Shown piece after piece: positions 15,304 through 24,061 of a DNA stretch of 64,000 bases; within the stretch, counting starts at the first letter, position 1, and each line of letters starts with the position of its first letter. Below the pieces are notes generated by a model. The model had not been told where the DNA came from. It saw nothing but the letters and a program-made list of their open reading frames with translations, and did not search any database. The position numbers and the translations under genes were made by a program. Location: assembly GCA_963665555.2 (NCBI GenBank), contig OY762308.1:2728001-2792000 (forward strand), in the 5' to 3' direction. This stretch comes from CAXXXW01 sp963665555. GTDB lineage: Bacteria > Pseudomonadota > Alphaproteobacteria > Thalassobaculales > Thalassobaculaceae.

Positions 15304-16476
15304 ATGGACGACCAAGCGAACAGGGACGATCCCGCCGCGCGCGCCCGCGCCCTGGGGCCGGACATCGCCGCCGCCGCCGGGGAGATCGAGCGCACCAGGC
15401 GCATCCCCGAACCGCTGCTCTCGCGCATCCACGAGGCGCGGATGGCGCGGATGCTGCTGCCGCGCGCCTACGGCGGCGAGGAGGCCGCGCCGGGCGCCTA
15501 CCTGCTGGCGATGGAGGAGCTCGCCCGCCACGACGCCTCGGTCGCCTGGAACCTGTTCGTCGCCAACAGCGCCTGCCTGATCGCGCCCTTCCTGGTCCCG
15601 GAGACGGCGCGGGCGATCTACGACGACCCCCGCGCGGTAATGGCATGGGGGCCGCCGGACGCGCAGCGCGCCCGCGCGGTGGACGGCGGCTATATCGCGA
15701 GCGGCACGTGGCATTTCGCCAGCGGCTGCCGCCAGGCGACCTGGATGGGCGCGCATTGCACGGTGGAGGAGCCGGACGGCTCGCTTCGGCTGAACGCCGC
15801 CGGCCGGCCGCTGTTCCGCAGCCTGCTGTTCCCGGCCGAGCGGGCGGTCCTGCTCGACACCTGGGACACGCTCGGCCTGCGCGGCACCGCCTCGGACAGC
15901 TACCGCGTCGAGGAGGTCTTCGTGCCGGAGGCCCATACCGGCACCCGCGAGGAGCCGGAGAACCGCCGGATCGCCGGGCCGCTCTACTGGTTCACGCAGC
16001 AGGGGCTTTACGCCGTGGGCGTGTCCGGCGTGGCGCTGGGAACGGCGGGCGCGATGCTGGCGGGCTTCGCCGACCTTGCGTCGGAGAAGACGCCGCGCGG
16101 CCTCGCCCGGATGGCGGACCGGCCGGCGGTGCGCGCGCTGGCGGCCCGGTCCGAGGCGTCGCTGGGCGCGGCGCGGGCCTACCTGCTGGAGGTGCTGGAG
16201 GAGCTGTACGCGGCCGCCGAGGAACTGGGCGCCATGGGGATCGAGGACCGCGCCCGCGTCCGCCTCGCCACCGCCCACGCCATCGGCGAGGCGGTGCGCG
16301 TCGCCGACGAAATCCACCGGGCGGCCGGGGTCTCGGCGATCTTCTCCGGCGCCGGGCCGTTCGAGCGCCGGTTCCGCGATATCCACACGCTGAGCCAGCA
16401 AATCCAGGCGCGCGACTCCCATTTCGAGGCGGTCGGCGCCATCCTGCTCGGCGAGCGGCCGGACGTTTTCTACTGA
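15304..16476 (+). CDS. Acyl-CoA dehydrogenase / DszC-like flavin monooxygenase family protein
   Basis: 390-residue protein with the acyl-CoA dehydrogenase fold. The N-terminal helical domain includes RIPEPLLSRIHEARMARMLLPRAYGG; the mid beta-domain has YIASGTWHFASGCRQATWMG and LRGTASDSYRVEEVFVPE (about residue 200); the C-terminal domain-2 type region has FTQQGLYAVGVSGVALGTA and GPFERRFRDIHTLSQQIQ. It most resembles the subfamily of FMN/FAD two-component monooxygenases (DszC, HpaB-like) rather than fatty acid beta-oxidation enzymes. No reductase partner is adjacent. ATG 15304 follows GGGGGAGGG. It is followed 26 bp later by a threonine aldolase gene. Confidence 0.8.
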   Translation: MDDQANRDDPAARARALGPDIAAAAGEIERTRRIPEPLLSRIHEARMARMLLPRAYGGEEAAPGAYLLAMEELARHDASVAWNLFVANSACLIAPFLVPETARAIYDDPRAVMAWGPPDAQRARAVDGGYIASGTWHFASGCRQATWMGAHCTVEEPDGSLRLNAAGRPLFRSLLFPAERAVLLDTWDTLGLRGTASDSYRVEEVFVPEAHTGTREEPENRRIAGPLYWFTQQGLYAVGVSGVALGTAGAMLAGFADLASEKTPRGLARMADRPAVRALAARSEASLGAARAYLLEVLEELYAAAEELGAMGIEDRARVRLATAHAIGEAVRVADEIHRAAGVSAIFSGAGPFERRFRDIHTLSQQIQARDSHFEAVGAILLGERPDVFY

Positions 16477-16502
16477 CGCGCGGCGCCGGGCGGGGACGGG
16501 GC

Positions 16503-17555
16503 ATGGACGAACGGCCGAGGATCGACCTCTACAGCGACACCCAGACCCGCCCCTCGCCGGCGATGCGCGAGGCGATGGCGCGCGCCGAGGTCGGCGACGA
16601 GCAGCGCGGCGAGGACCCGACGGTGCGCGAGCTTTGCGAGGCCGTCGCCGAACTGCTCGGCAAGGAGGCGGCGCTGTTCCTGCCCTCCGGGACCATGTGC
16701 AACGAGATCGCCTACCGCGTCCATGTCCAGCCGGGCGACGAGATTATCCTGCACGAAACCAGCCACGCCCTGCATTTCGAGGGCGGGGCGCCGGCCGCGC
16801 TTTCCGGCGCGATGCTGCGGACGGTGCGCGGCCCGCGCGGAACCTTCGACGCGGCGGCGGTCCGCGCCGCGATCCGGCCCGACGGCCCGCATTTCCAGCG
16901 CTCCCGGCTGGTTTCGGTCGAGAACACGGCCAATCTCGGCGGCGGCGCGGTGTGGCGGCTGGAGGACCTCGACGCGGTGTCCGAAGCCGCCCGCGCGGCC
17001 GGCCTGTCCACGCATATGGACGGCGCGCGGCTGCTGAACGCGGCCGTCGCGTCGGGCGTTCCGGCGGCGCGGATCGCGCGCGGCTACGATTCGGCCTGGA
17101 TCGACATGAGCAAGGGGCTGGGCGCGCCGGTGGGCGGCGTGCTGGCGGGGTCGCGGGCGTTTATCGGCCGCGCGTTGCGCTTCAAGCACCAGTTCGGCGG
17201 CGCGATGCGCCAGGCCGGGATTATCGCCGCCGCCGGGGTTTACGCGCTGCGCCATAATGTCGCGCGGCTCGCCGAGGACCACGAAAACGCGCGGCTTTTC
17301 GCGCGCCTGATCGCGGGGATCGAGGGGATCGCGCTCGACCCCGGCCCGGTCGAGACCAACATGGTGTTTTTCGACGTCTCCGGGACCGGGCTGGCCGCGC
17401 CGGAACTGTCGGCGCGCCTCATGCGGCGCGGCGTGCGCATCGGCGCCATGGACGCCGCCCGAATGCGCGCCGTAACCCATCTCGACGTCGACGCCGCCGC
17501 CGTCGAGGAAGCCGCCGACGCCCTCCGCGCGGTCGTCGCCGAGGGGCGGGGTTAG
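16503..17555 (+). CDS. ltaE: Low-specificity L-threonine aldolase
   Basis: 350-residue PLP enzyme that splits threonine or allo-threonine into glycine and acetaldehyde. It begins with the family motif IDLYSDTQTRPSPAMREAM. The ring-stacking His is H88 in HETSHALHFEGG, the PLP-binding Asp is D173 in HMDGARLLNA, and the Schiff-base lysine is K204 in DMSKGLGAPVG. Length is normal. It probably shares a transcript with the upstream acyl-CoA dehydrogenase-like gene. Its end overlaps the convergent 2-hydroxyacid dehydrogenase gene by 4 bp. Confidence 0.93.
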   Translation: MDERPRIDLYSDTQTRPSPAMREAMARAEVGDEQRGEDPTVRELCEAVAELLGKEAALFLPSGTMCNEIAYRVHVQPGDEIILHETSHALHFEGGAPAALSGAMLRTVRGPRGTFDAAAVRAAIRPDGPHFQRSRLVSVENTANLGGGAVWRLEDLDAVSEAARAAGLSTHMDGARLLNAAVASGVPAARIARGYDSAWIDMSKGLGAPVGGVLAGSRAFIGRALRFKHQFGGAMRQAGIIAAAGVYALRHNVARLAEDHENARLFARLIAGIEGIALDPGPVETNMVFFDVSGTGLAAPELSARLMRRGVRIGAMDAARMRAVTHLDVDAAAVEEAADALRAVVAEGRG

Positions 17556-18520
17556 GCGATTCCGTTGCGCAGTTCGGTCTCGCCGCGCTCGAGGCGGGCG
17601 ATGTTTTCCGTCAGGATGTCGAGCACATTGTCCTCGTAGCGCCGCGTCTCGCCCGCCGTGTGGGGCGTCAGCAGCACATTGTCGAGCGACCACAGCCGCG
17701 AGCTTTCCGGGAGCGGCTCCGGGTCCGTCACGTCGATGCCGGCGGCGGCGATCCGGCCCGCCTCCAGCGCGGCCACGAGGTCCGCCTCCACCGCGCAGCC
17801 GCCGCGCGCGACATTGACCAGGCAGGCGTCCGGCCGCATCGCGGCGAGCGCGGCGGCGTCCACCAGGCCCGCCGTCTCCGGCGTCAGCGGGCAGCACAGG
17901 ACGACATGGTCGGCCGCGGCCAGCGGGCCGGGCCAGAGGTCCATCGCGTGCACGGCGTCGAAGGCCGGGTCGGCCGCCGCCGGGTTCCGGCGCATCCCCT
18001 CGACCCGCATCCCGAACGCCCTGGCGAGCCGGGCCAGCCGCGCGCCGATCCGCCCCGCGCCGACCACGAGCATCGTCTTGCCGGCCAGTTCGTCCTCGCG
18101 CGTCGCGATGTCCGGGTTCATGCCGCGCCAGACCCCGGCGCGCTGGGCGTCGCGGGCGAGGTGGACCTGGCGCGACAGGGCGAGGACCAGCGCCATCGCG
18201 TGCTCGGCGACCGCGTTCGTGTTGACCCCCTGCCCGTTCGCCAGCCGCACGCCGCGCGCCCGGAACGCCTCCGTGTCGAACCGGTCGTAACCGGCGGCGC
18301 AGACCTGGACGAACCGGAGCCGCGCCGCCGCCTCCAGCCATTCGTTGCGCCAGAAGCCCGACACGACGAGGATGTCCGCCTCGCCGAGCCGCGCCGCCGT
18401 CTCCTCCGGCGTCCGCGTCGTGAAATGGGCGATGCCGCCGCCGCGCGCCCGGAAGCGCTCCTCGAAACGGTAGGCGACATGGGCGAACTGGATCGCGAGG
18501 TCGGAGCGCGCGGGGAACAT
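17552..18520 (-). CDS. D-2-hydroxyacid dehydrogenase family protein
   Basis: 322-residue NAD-dependent dehydrogenase of the D-isomer-specific 2-hydroxyacid group. The nucleotide-binding motif is VVGAGRIGARLARLA (about residue 150). The catalytic Arg is in NVARGGCAVE, the Glu in IDVTDPEPLP, and the His in LLTPHTAGETRRYE. The chosen ATG at 18520 has GGGAGG 6 bp upstream. It follows the panE-like gene on the same strand with a 50-bp gap, so the pair is likely one operon for reducing a keto acid. The physiological substrate is unknown. Confidence 0.88.
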   Translation of the reverse strand: MFPARSDLAIQFAHVAYRFEERFRARGGGIAHFTTRTPEETAARLGEADILVVSGFWRNEWLEAAARLRFVQVCAAGYDRFDTEAFRARGVRLANGQGVNTNAVAEHAMALVLALSRQVHLARDAQRAGVWRGMNPDIATREDELAGKTMLVVGAGRIGARLARLARAFGMRVEGMRRNPAAADPAFDAVHAMDLWPGPLAAADHVVLCCPLTPETAGLVDAAALAAMRPDACLVNVARGGCAVEADLVAALEAGRIAAAGIDVTDPEPLPESSRLWSLDNVLLTPHTAGETRRYEDNVLDILTENIARLERGETELRNGIA

Positions 18521-18570
18521 GGGAGCCTCCCGTGGAGAATGGGCGTCGAAGCGCGGCCCGCGAGGGGCCG

Positions 18571-19497
18571 TCAGGCGGCCGGGGCGCCGTTCTCGCGCGG
18601 GGCCAGCGCGGCGTAGACGGCGCGGTGCATCGGCGTCTCCACGCCGGCCGCGCGGCCGAGCCGGTCGATCGCGCCGTTGAGCGCCGAGGCCTCCAGCCGC
18701 TCGCCGCGCTCCAGCGCCGCCAGCATCGAGGCCTTCATGCCCGCCGGCAGCTTGTCGAGCAACTCCATCGACCGCGCCTCCTGGTCGCCGGGCAGCGGAA
18801 CGCCCCGGGCCCGCGCGACCGCGCAGGTCTCGGCCACCAGGTCCGCCAGCAGCGCCCGCGTCGCCGGATCGCTCCGGCAGGGGCCGAGCGGCAGGCGGGT
18901 CAGGCAGTTGGCGCCGGCGAGCGCGCAGATCATCGCCATCTTCTGCCACAGTTCCCGCTCGATGTCGTTGGGGACCGGGCAGTCGATCCCGGCGCCGGCG
19001 CAGGCCTCGCGGAAGGCCGTCGCGCGGGCGCTCGCCGAATTGTCCATCTCGCCGAACCGCAGGATTTGCAGCCGGTCGAAATGCCGCACGACGCCCGGCG
19101 CCTCGATCAGCGCGCTGATGTTGGCGACGCCGCCCAGCACGCGCTCCGGCCCCAGTATCCGGCGCAGCGTGTCGATATGGTCGACGCCGTTCAGAAGCGG
19201 GACAACGCCGGTCTCCGGGCCGAGCGCGGGGCGCAGCGCCTCGGCCGCGGCCGCGCAATCGTAGGCCTTGACCGCGAACAGCACGATCTCCGCCGGGCCG
19301 AACGCGGCCGGATCGTCGCTCGCCCGCGCCGGGCGGAGCAGGATGTCGCCGAGCTGGCTGGCGACCGAAAGGCCGTTCGCCCGGATCGCCCCGAGATGCG
19401 CGCCGCGCGCCACGAATCCCACCTCGTGCCCCGCCGCCGCCAGCCGCGCCCCGAAATACCCTCCGACGCCCCCGGCGCCCATGACCGCGATTTTCAC
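18571..19497 (-). CDS. 2-dehydropantoate 2-reductase family (ApbA/PanE)
   Basis: 308-residue NADPH-dependent ketoacid reductase. The N-terminal GAGGVGGYFGARLAAAGHEV motif (residues 7-26) binds NADPH; VLFAVKAYD, LLNGVDHID, the catalytic-lysine region ELWQKMAMICALAG, and the C-terminal SMLAALERGERLEASALNGAI are intact. In pantothenate synthesis PanE reduces ketopantoate. Because this copy stands with a 2-hydroxyacid dehydrogenase rather than with panB/C, it may act on another 2-keto acid, so no symbol is given. Confidence 0.85.
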   Translation of the reverse strand: MKIAVMGAGGVGGYFGARLAAAGHEVGFVARGAHLGAIRANGLSVASQLGDILLRPARASDDPAAFGPAEIVLFAVKAYDCAAAAEALRPALGPETGVVPLLNGVDHIDTLRRILGPERVLGGVANISALIEAPGVVRHFDRLQILRFGEMDNSASARATAFREACAGAGIDCPVPNDIERELWQKMAMICALAGANCLTRLPLGPCRSDPATRALLADLVAETCAVARARGVPLPGDQEARSMELLDKLPAGMKASMLAALERGERLEASALNGAIDRLGRAAGVETPMHRAVYAALAPRENGAPAA

Positions 19498-19637
19498 GCC
19501 CGCCGCTCCCCGCCCGTTTCCTCGCCCGCGCGCCCCTTTATCCGGCCTCGCCGCGCGCCGCGCAATATCCCCGGTCCCGACGGCCGGCGAACCGTGTTAG
19601 GATCGGGCGAAAGGCGGGGATCGCGGAGACACGGCGC

Positions 19638-19877
19638 ATGGCGAACGGGGCGACTTTCGACACGCACGAAGCGGTGAAGCGGCTCACGGCCAGAGGCGCG
19701 GGAGAGGAACTCGCCGAAGCGATCGTGGAGACCGTCCGCGACAGCCGCGAAACCGTCGCGACCTTTCCCCAGCTGAAGGCCGAACTCGCCGCCCTCGAAA
19801 CGCGGATGACGAACCGGCTCCATGTCGTCGCGGCCGGGATCGTCGCCGCGACCGCCGCCCTCGACAAGCTTTGGTGA
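19638..19877 (+). CDS. Small DUF1640-like coiled-coil protein
   Basis: 79-residue protein starting MANGATFDTHEAVKRLTARG, with AEAIVETVRDSRETVA and a short coiled coil (LKAELAALETRMTNRL), then a weak hydrophobic tail (VVAAGIVAATAALDKLW). The FDTHxAVKxL...G...AEAI pattern matches small DUF1640/CCDC90-like proteins of proteobacteria, often next to mobile or unrelated genes and of unknown role. A related 76-residue protein is at 41518-41748. ATG 19638 follows CGGAGACA. Confidence 0.7.
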   Translation: MANGATFDTHEAVKRLTARGAGEELAEAIVETVRDSRETVATFPQLKAELAALETRMTNRLHVVAAGIVAATAALDKLW

Positions 19878-19890
19878 CGCGCGGCCGGCC

Positions 19891-21096
19891 TCACCGCCGC
19901 GGCGGGCGCAGCAGCAGCGCGGCCGGGCCGAGGGCGATCGCGCCGACCGTCAGGAAGGCGGCGGGATAGCTCCCCGTAGCCGCGACCACGGCGCTGAACG
20001 CCGCCGGGCCGGTGGCGACGCCGAGGAAGGCGAAGGCCGAAACCCCGCCCGTCGCCCGGCCCACCCGCTCCGCCGGGACGATCCGGGCGATCTCGCCGAT
20101 ATACACGCCGTTCCAGCCGGCCGCGACGAACCCGGCGACGAAGGCCGTCCCCCACAGCAGCGCCGCCGGCCAGTCCTCGTCCAGCGCCGCCATCGCCAGC
20201 CCGACGGCGAAAATCCCGAACCCCACCAGCGAAAGCAGCGGCCGCGCGGGGAGCAGCCGGTCGCTCGCCCAGCCGAGCGTCGGCCGGCCGACCGTCCCGC
20301 CCGCGTGCATCGCCGAGAAGGCCGCGCCCGCCGCCACCGGGTCGAGGCCGGCGCGCTCCACCATCGCCACCACGAAGAAGGAGAACAGCGACAACTGCAT
20401 CCAGGCGTAGGCGAAGGCCGCCATCGCCAGCGGGCGCAGCCGCGCGTCGGCCAGCACCATGCGGATCGCGGCCGGGGTCTCGGCCGCGCCGATCCGCCGT
20501 CCGGGATCGCGGTCGCCGTCGAAACGGGCGCGCAGCGGCTGGATCGCGGCGGCGACCAGCAGGAAGGCCGCGACGACCGCCGCGACCCCCCACTCCCAGC
20601 CATGGCTGGCGGCGATGACCGGGACGGTCAGCCCCAGCAGGAAGCCGCCCGCCGGCACGCCGGTCTGCTTCACCGAAAAGGCGAGGCCGCGCCGGCGCGC
20701 CGGCACGGTGCGGGCGAGCAGGTGGCTCGCCGCCGGCGTCGCGACGCCGTAGCCCATCCCCGCCGCGAAGGCCCCGGCCAGCACCGCCGGCGTCCAGCCC
20801 GTGAGCGTCGCCGCCATCCCGGCCGCGCCGAGCGCCAGCGCGATCTGCGTCGTCCGCAGCCCGCCGTACCGCCCCACCACCGACCCCGCGAGCGAGGTGA
20901 AGGCGATCGCGCCCGCGAAGGCGACGGCGGAGTAGAGGCCGATCCGGCTCGGGTCGATGTCGAGCCGCGCCGCGACCCAGGGCGCCAGCACGGGGACCGT
21001 CATGATCCCCATGGCGACGGCGACCTGCGCCGCCAGCGTCGCGCAGAGGGCGGCGGCGGCGCCTCCGGCCGCCGGGTCCCGGCCCGCCCCGGCCAT
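19891..21096 (-). CDS. MFS transporter
   Basis: 401-residue 12-helix major facilitator. The first helix is LAAQVAVAMGIMTVPVLAPWV; the loop 2-3 region is FTSLAGSVVGRYGGLRTTQ (about residue 75); motif-C-like GMGYGVATPAASHLLA and SVKQTGVPAGGFLLGL follow; the second half starts with LFSFFVVAMVERAGLDP. The family, close to CynX/NimT-like permeases, moves small solutes or drugs; the substrate is unknown. The ATG at 21096 was chosen as the only start in front of helix 1. It ends 14 bp after the convergent small DUF1640-like gene. An SDR gene lies directly upstream on the same strand. Confidence 0.85.
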   Translation of the reverse strand: MAGAGRDPAAGGAAAALCATLAAQVAVAMGIMTVPVLAPWVAARLDIDPSRIGLYSAVAFAGAIAFTSLAGSVVGRYGGLRTTQIALALGAAGMAATLTGWTPAVLAGAFAAGMGYGVATPAASHLLARTVPARRRGLAFSVKQTGVPAGGFLLGLTVPVIAASHGWEWGVAAVVAAFLLVAAAIQPLRARFDGDRDPGRRIGAAETPAAIRMVLADARLRPLAMAAFAYAWMQLSLFSFFVVAMVERAGLDPVAAGAAFSAMHAGGTVGRPTLGWASDRLLPARPLLSLVGFGIFAVGLAMAALDEDWPAALLWGTAFVAGFVAAGWNGVYIGEIARIVPAERVGRATGGVSAFAFLGVATGPAAFSAVVAATGSYPAAFLTVGAIALGPAALLLRPPRR

Positions 21097-21122
21097 CGCG
21101 CGGCCCGGCCGCCCGCGCGGTC

Positions 21123-21914
21123 CTAGACGACCGGGCTGCGCCCGCCGTCCACGTTGATCGCCACGCCGGTCACGAAGCTCGCCCGGTCCGAGGCGAGGAA
21201 GCAGGCCATGTCGGCGAACTCCTCGGGCCGGCCGACCCGGCCGACGGGGATGCCGCTCGCCGCCGCCATGTCGGCGAGGTAGTCCTCGTAGCTGCCGTCG
21301 CCGCCCCCGGCCTCGTGCTTGACCCGGTGCTGGTTGCTGTCGATCAGCCCGACCAGCAGGCCGGTGACGAGCACATTGTCCGCCGCCGCCTCGTTCGCCA
21401 GCACCTTGGTGAGCGCCATGCCGGCGGCGCGGCTGACGGCGGTGGGCGCGCCCTCGGCCGGCGGCGTCTTGGCCCCGGTGTTCAGCACGTTGACGATCCG
21501 GCCCCATTTGCGCGCCCGCATCCCCGGCAGGACGAGGCGGGAGAGGCGGATCGCGGCGAACAGCTTCAGCTCCAGGTCGTGCCGCCACACCTCGTCCGAA
21601 ATGTCGAGGAACGGCCCGCGCTGGGAGGTTCCGGCGTTGTTGACCAGGATGTCGATCGGGCCGAGCTCGCCGGCGACGGCTTCGTGCAGGGCGGCGCAGT
21701 CCTCGGCCCGGCTCACGTCGCAGGCGTGGACGGCGACCCGGTTGCCGGCCCCGGCGGCGGCGATTTCCGCCCGCGCCTCCTCCAGCGGGCCGGCGCGCCG
21801 CGCCGCGATCCCCACCGAGGCGCCGGCTTCGGCGAAGCGGACCGCCATCGCGCGTCCCAGGCCCAGGCTGCCGCCGGTGATCAGCGCGGTCTTGCCGTCG
21901 AGGCGCACATCCAT
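21123..21914 (-). CDS. SDR-fold protein with altered catalytic residues
   Basis: 263-residue short-chain dehydrogenase/reductase. The cofactor motif TGGSLGLGRAMA (13-24) and VNNAGTS (91-97) are normal. The usual Ser of the active site is replaced by Asn/Thr (NVLNTGAK, 142-149), and the YxxxK pair is replaced by T158 and R162 (TAVSRAAGM). Thus three catalytic positions differ from active SDRs. The rest, such as GRPEEFADMACFLASD and VTGVAINVDGG, is well conserved, so it is not a decayed gene but likely a different-function subfamily. ATG 21914 follows GGGGGAGAA. The adjacent MFS gene is downstream on the same strand. Confidence 0.82.
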   Translation of the reverse strand: MDVRLDGKTALITGGSLGLGRAMAVRFAEAGASVGIAARRAGPLEEARAEIAAAGAGNRVAVHACDVSRAEDCAALHEAVAGELGPIDILVNNAGTSQRGPFLDISDEVWRHDLELKLFAAIRLSRLVLPGMRARKWGRIVNVLNTGAKTPPAEGAPTAVSRAAGMALTKVLANEAAADNVLVTGLLVGLIDSNQHRVKHEAGGGDGSYEDYLADMAAASGIPVGRVGRPEEFADMACFLASDRASFVTGVAINVDGGRSPVV

Positions 21915-22107
21915 TTCCGTTCTCCCCCCTTTTTTCGGGTTCATGTCGGATTGTCGCGTCCGGCCCGGCCCCCGCCGCCCCGGCGGCGCGATCCTAGAGC
22001 CGCCGGCCCGCGATGGATACCCCGTGTCCCCGTTCGCGACACGCGGGGCGGCGGGGTCTTCCCGGCCGCCCCCCCCGGCCGTCCGGGCGAGGGCGCGGGG
22101 CGCGGCC

Positions 22108-22145
22108 TTCGGGCGGTTCCATCCGGGCGGGAATCGCTCTAGATT
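22108..22145 (+). promoter_or_regulatory. Putative promoter element of hrcA, shared with 53312-53351
   Basis: TTCGGGCGG, then TTCCATCCGGGCGGGAA (an imperfect inverted repeat), then TAGATT at 22140-22145. If TTCCAT (22117-22122) is the -35 region, the spacer is 17 nt. A closely matching block lies before the LLM gene at 53387. No CIRCE (TTAGCACTC-N9-GAGTGCTAA) is seen in 21915-22151. Confidence 0.4.
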
Positions 22146-22151
22146 CGGCCG

Positions 22152-23201
22152 ATGCACGGTTCGGACATCCTGACGCTGAACGAGCGGTCGCGCGAAGTCT
22201 TCCGCCATGTCGTCGACTCCTTCGTGGAGACCGGCGAGCCGGTCGGCTCGCGCACGCTGTCGCGGCGGATGGGCGGCGGGTTGTCGCCGGCGACGATCCG
22301 CAACGTCATGGCCGACCTGGAGGAGGCCGGGCTGCTGTTCGCGCCGCATGTCTCGGCCGGGCGGCTGCCCACCGACCTCGGCCTCCGGATGTTCGTGGAC
22401 GGCCTGCTGGAGATCGGCGGCGACCTGACGCGGGAGGAGCGCGCCAGCCTGGAGGGGCAGTGCTCGGCCGCCGGCCGCAGCTTCCCGGAAGTGCTGGAGG
22501 AGGCGGGCGCCGCGCTGGCCGGGCTGACCGAATGCGCCGGCCTGGTGATCTCCCCGAAGGCGGACTCGCCGCTGCGCCAGATCGAGTTCGTGCCGCTCAA
22601 CGGCGGGCGCGCGCTGGCGGTGATGGTGTCGGACACCGGGCTGGTGGAGAACCGGGTGATCGACCTGCCGGCCGGCCTCGCGCCGTCGGCGCTCTCGCAA
22701 GCGGCGAACTACATCAACGCCCGCCTCGCCAGTTCGACCATGGAGGAGGCGCGCGCCCGCATCCTGACCGAGATCGCCGAACGGCGCACCGAACTGGACG
22801 CGCTGACCGACAAGCTGGTGGCGGCCGGGGTCGCGCTGTGGGCCGGCGGGACGCCGGGCGGCGCGCTGATCCTGCGCGGGCAGTCGAAGCTGCTGAACGA
22901 TGTCACCGCCGTCGAGGACCTGGAGCGCATCCGCGCCCTGTTCGAGGCGCTGGAGCGCCGGGAAAGCCTGATCCAGATCCTCGACGCCACCGGCGACGCC
23001 GACGGCGTGCGCATCTTCATCGGCGCCGAGAACGCGCTGTTCCAGCACGCCGGCTGCTCCCTGATCGTGGCGCCCTACCACGACAAGGGGCGCCGGGTCG
23101 TCGGCGCGCTCGGCGTCATCGGGCCGACGCGGATGAACTACGCCCGCATCATCCCGATGGTCGACTACACCTCGAAGCTGGTCGGCCGCGTCCTCGACTG
23201 A
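22152..23201 (+). CDS. hrcA: Heat-inducible transcription repressor HrcA
   Basis: 349-residue repressor that binds CIRCE operators of groE or dnaK operons. The N-terminal winged helix-turn-helix is clear (FRHVVDSFVETGEPVGSRTL, then LSPATIRNVMADLEEAGLLF at about 45-64). The GAF-like middle and C-terminal part includes LRQIEFVPLNGGRALAVMVSD and LGVIGPTRMNYARIIPMVDY at the end. Length is typical. It stands alone ahead of grpE, with 80 bp between them, on the same strand. ATG 22152 was chosen by homology to the family start, although no strong ribosome-binding site precedes it. Confidence 0.95.
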   Translation: MHGSDILTLNERSREVFRHVVDSFVETGEPVGSRTLSRRMGGGLSPATIRNVMADLEEAGLLFAPHVSAGRLPTDLGLRMFVDGLLEIGGDLTREERASLEGQCSAAGRSFPEVLEEAGAALAGLTECAGLVISPKADSPLRQIEFVPLNGGRALAVMVSDTGLVENRVIDLPAGLAPSALSQAANYINARLASSTMEEARARILTEIAERRTELDALTDKLVAAGVALWAGGTPGGALILRGQSKLLNDVTAVEDLERIRALFEALERRESLIQILDATGDADGVRIFIGAENALFQHAGCSLIVAPYHDKGRRVVGALGVIGPTRMNYARIIPMVDYTSKLVGRVLD

Positions 23202-23281
23202 GGCGCCGGCGGCGGTTGCAAATCCGGCGCGATCGCCTACATAGCGGCCGTTCGGACGGGCCGGAACGGGTGGAACACGCG

Positions 23282-24061
23282 ATGTCGGACAAGGAACGGG
23301 AGGACGCCGCCCCCGAGGGCGGCGCGGGCGCGCAAGGCGCCGGGAACGGCGGGGACGCGCCCCCGGCCGCGGACGCGGCGGACAGCGCCGGCGAGGCGGC
23401 GGCCGCGAGCGCGTCGCCCTGGGCGCGCGAGGCCGGGGACGCGGACGGCGACGGGGAGCCGGCCGGCGCGGAGGAGGGCGAAGCGGAACTGGAGGTCGAG
23501 GTGATCGATCTTCGGTCCCGTCTTCTGGCCGCCACGGACAAACACATGCGGATCGCCGCGGAAATGGAGAACCTCCGCAAGCGGACCGAGCGCGAACTGG
23601 AGCGGACGCGCAAGTTCGGCGTCGCGAATTTCGCCGGGGACCTGCTCGGCGTCGCCGACAACCTGCGCCGCGCCCTCGACGCGGCCGCCATCGCCAAAAT
23701 GCCCGACCACGCCGACGAGCCGGTGCGCAGCCTCGTCGAGGGCGTCCAGATGACGGAAACCGGGCTGCTCGCCGCCTTCGAGAAACACGGCGTGCGCAGG
23801 ATCGAGCCGCTGGGCGAGGCGTTCGACTACAACTTCCACCAGGCGATGTTCGAGATCGAGGACGCCGGCCTGGCGCCGGGAACGGTCGCCCAGGTGCTGC
23901 AGCCCGGCTACGCCATCGAGGACCGGGTGCTGCGCGCCGCCATGGTGGGCGTCGCCAAGGGGCCCCCCGCGCCGGATCCGGCCGAACCTCCCGACGGCGG
24001 CGAAGACGATGGCGGCGGGAACGAACCTCCCGACGGGGACAAATCCTCCGGACCCGCCTGA
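23282..24061 (+). CDS. grpE: Nucleotide exchange factor GrpE
   Basis: 259-residue cochaperone that releases ADP from DnaK. After an acidic, Gly/Ala-rich N-terminal tail (about 75 residues) come the long dimerising helix (LRSRLLAATDKHMRIAAEMEN, LRKRTERELERTRKF) and the beta-domain (GVRRIEPLGEAFDYNFHQAMF, VAQVLQPGYAIEDRVLRAAMV). The C-terminal tail after VGVAKG is about 35 residues of Pro/Gly/Asp, longer than usual, and the last 154 bp overlap an antisense DUF1848 gene. It is larger than the common 190-200 residues because of both tails. Confidence 0.94.
   Translation: MSDKEREDAAPEGGAGAQGAGNGGDAPPAADAADSAGEAAAASASPWAREAGDADGDGEPAGAEEGEAELEVEVIDLRSRLLAATDKHMRIAAEMENLRKRTERELERTRKFGVANFAGDLLGVADNLRRALDAAAIAKMPDHADEPVRSLVEGVQMTETGLLAAFEKHGVRRIEPLGEAFDYNFHQAMFEIEDAGLAPGTVAQVLQPGYAIEDRVLRAAMVGVAKGPPAPDPAEPPDGGEDDGGGNEPPDGDKSSGPA

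Noticed and set aside
21915..22151. CIRCE operator before hrcA
   Set aside because: No TTAGCACTC / GAGTGCTAA half-sites are present on either strand.
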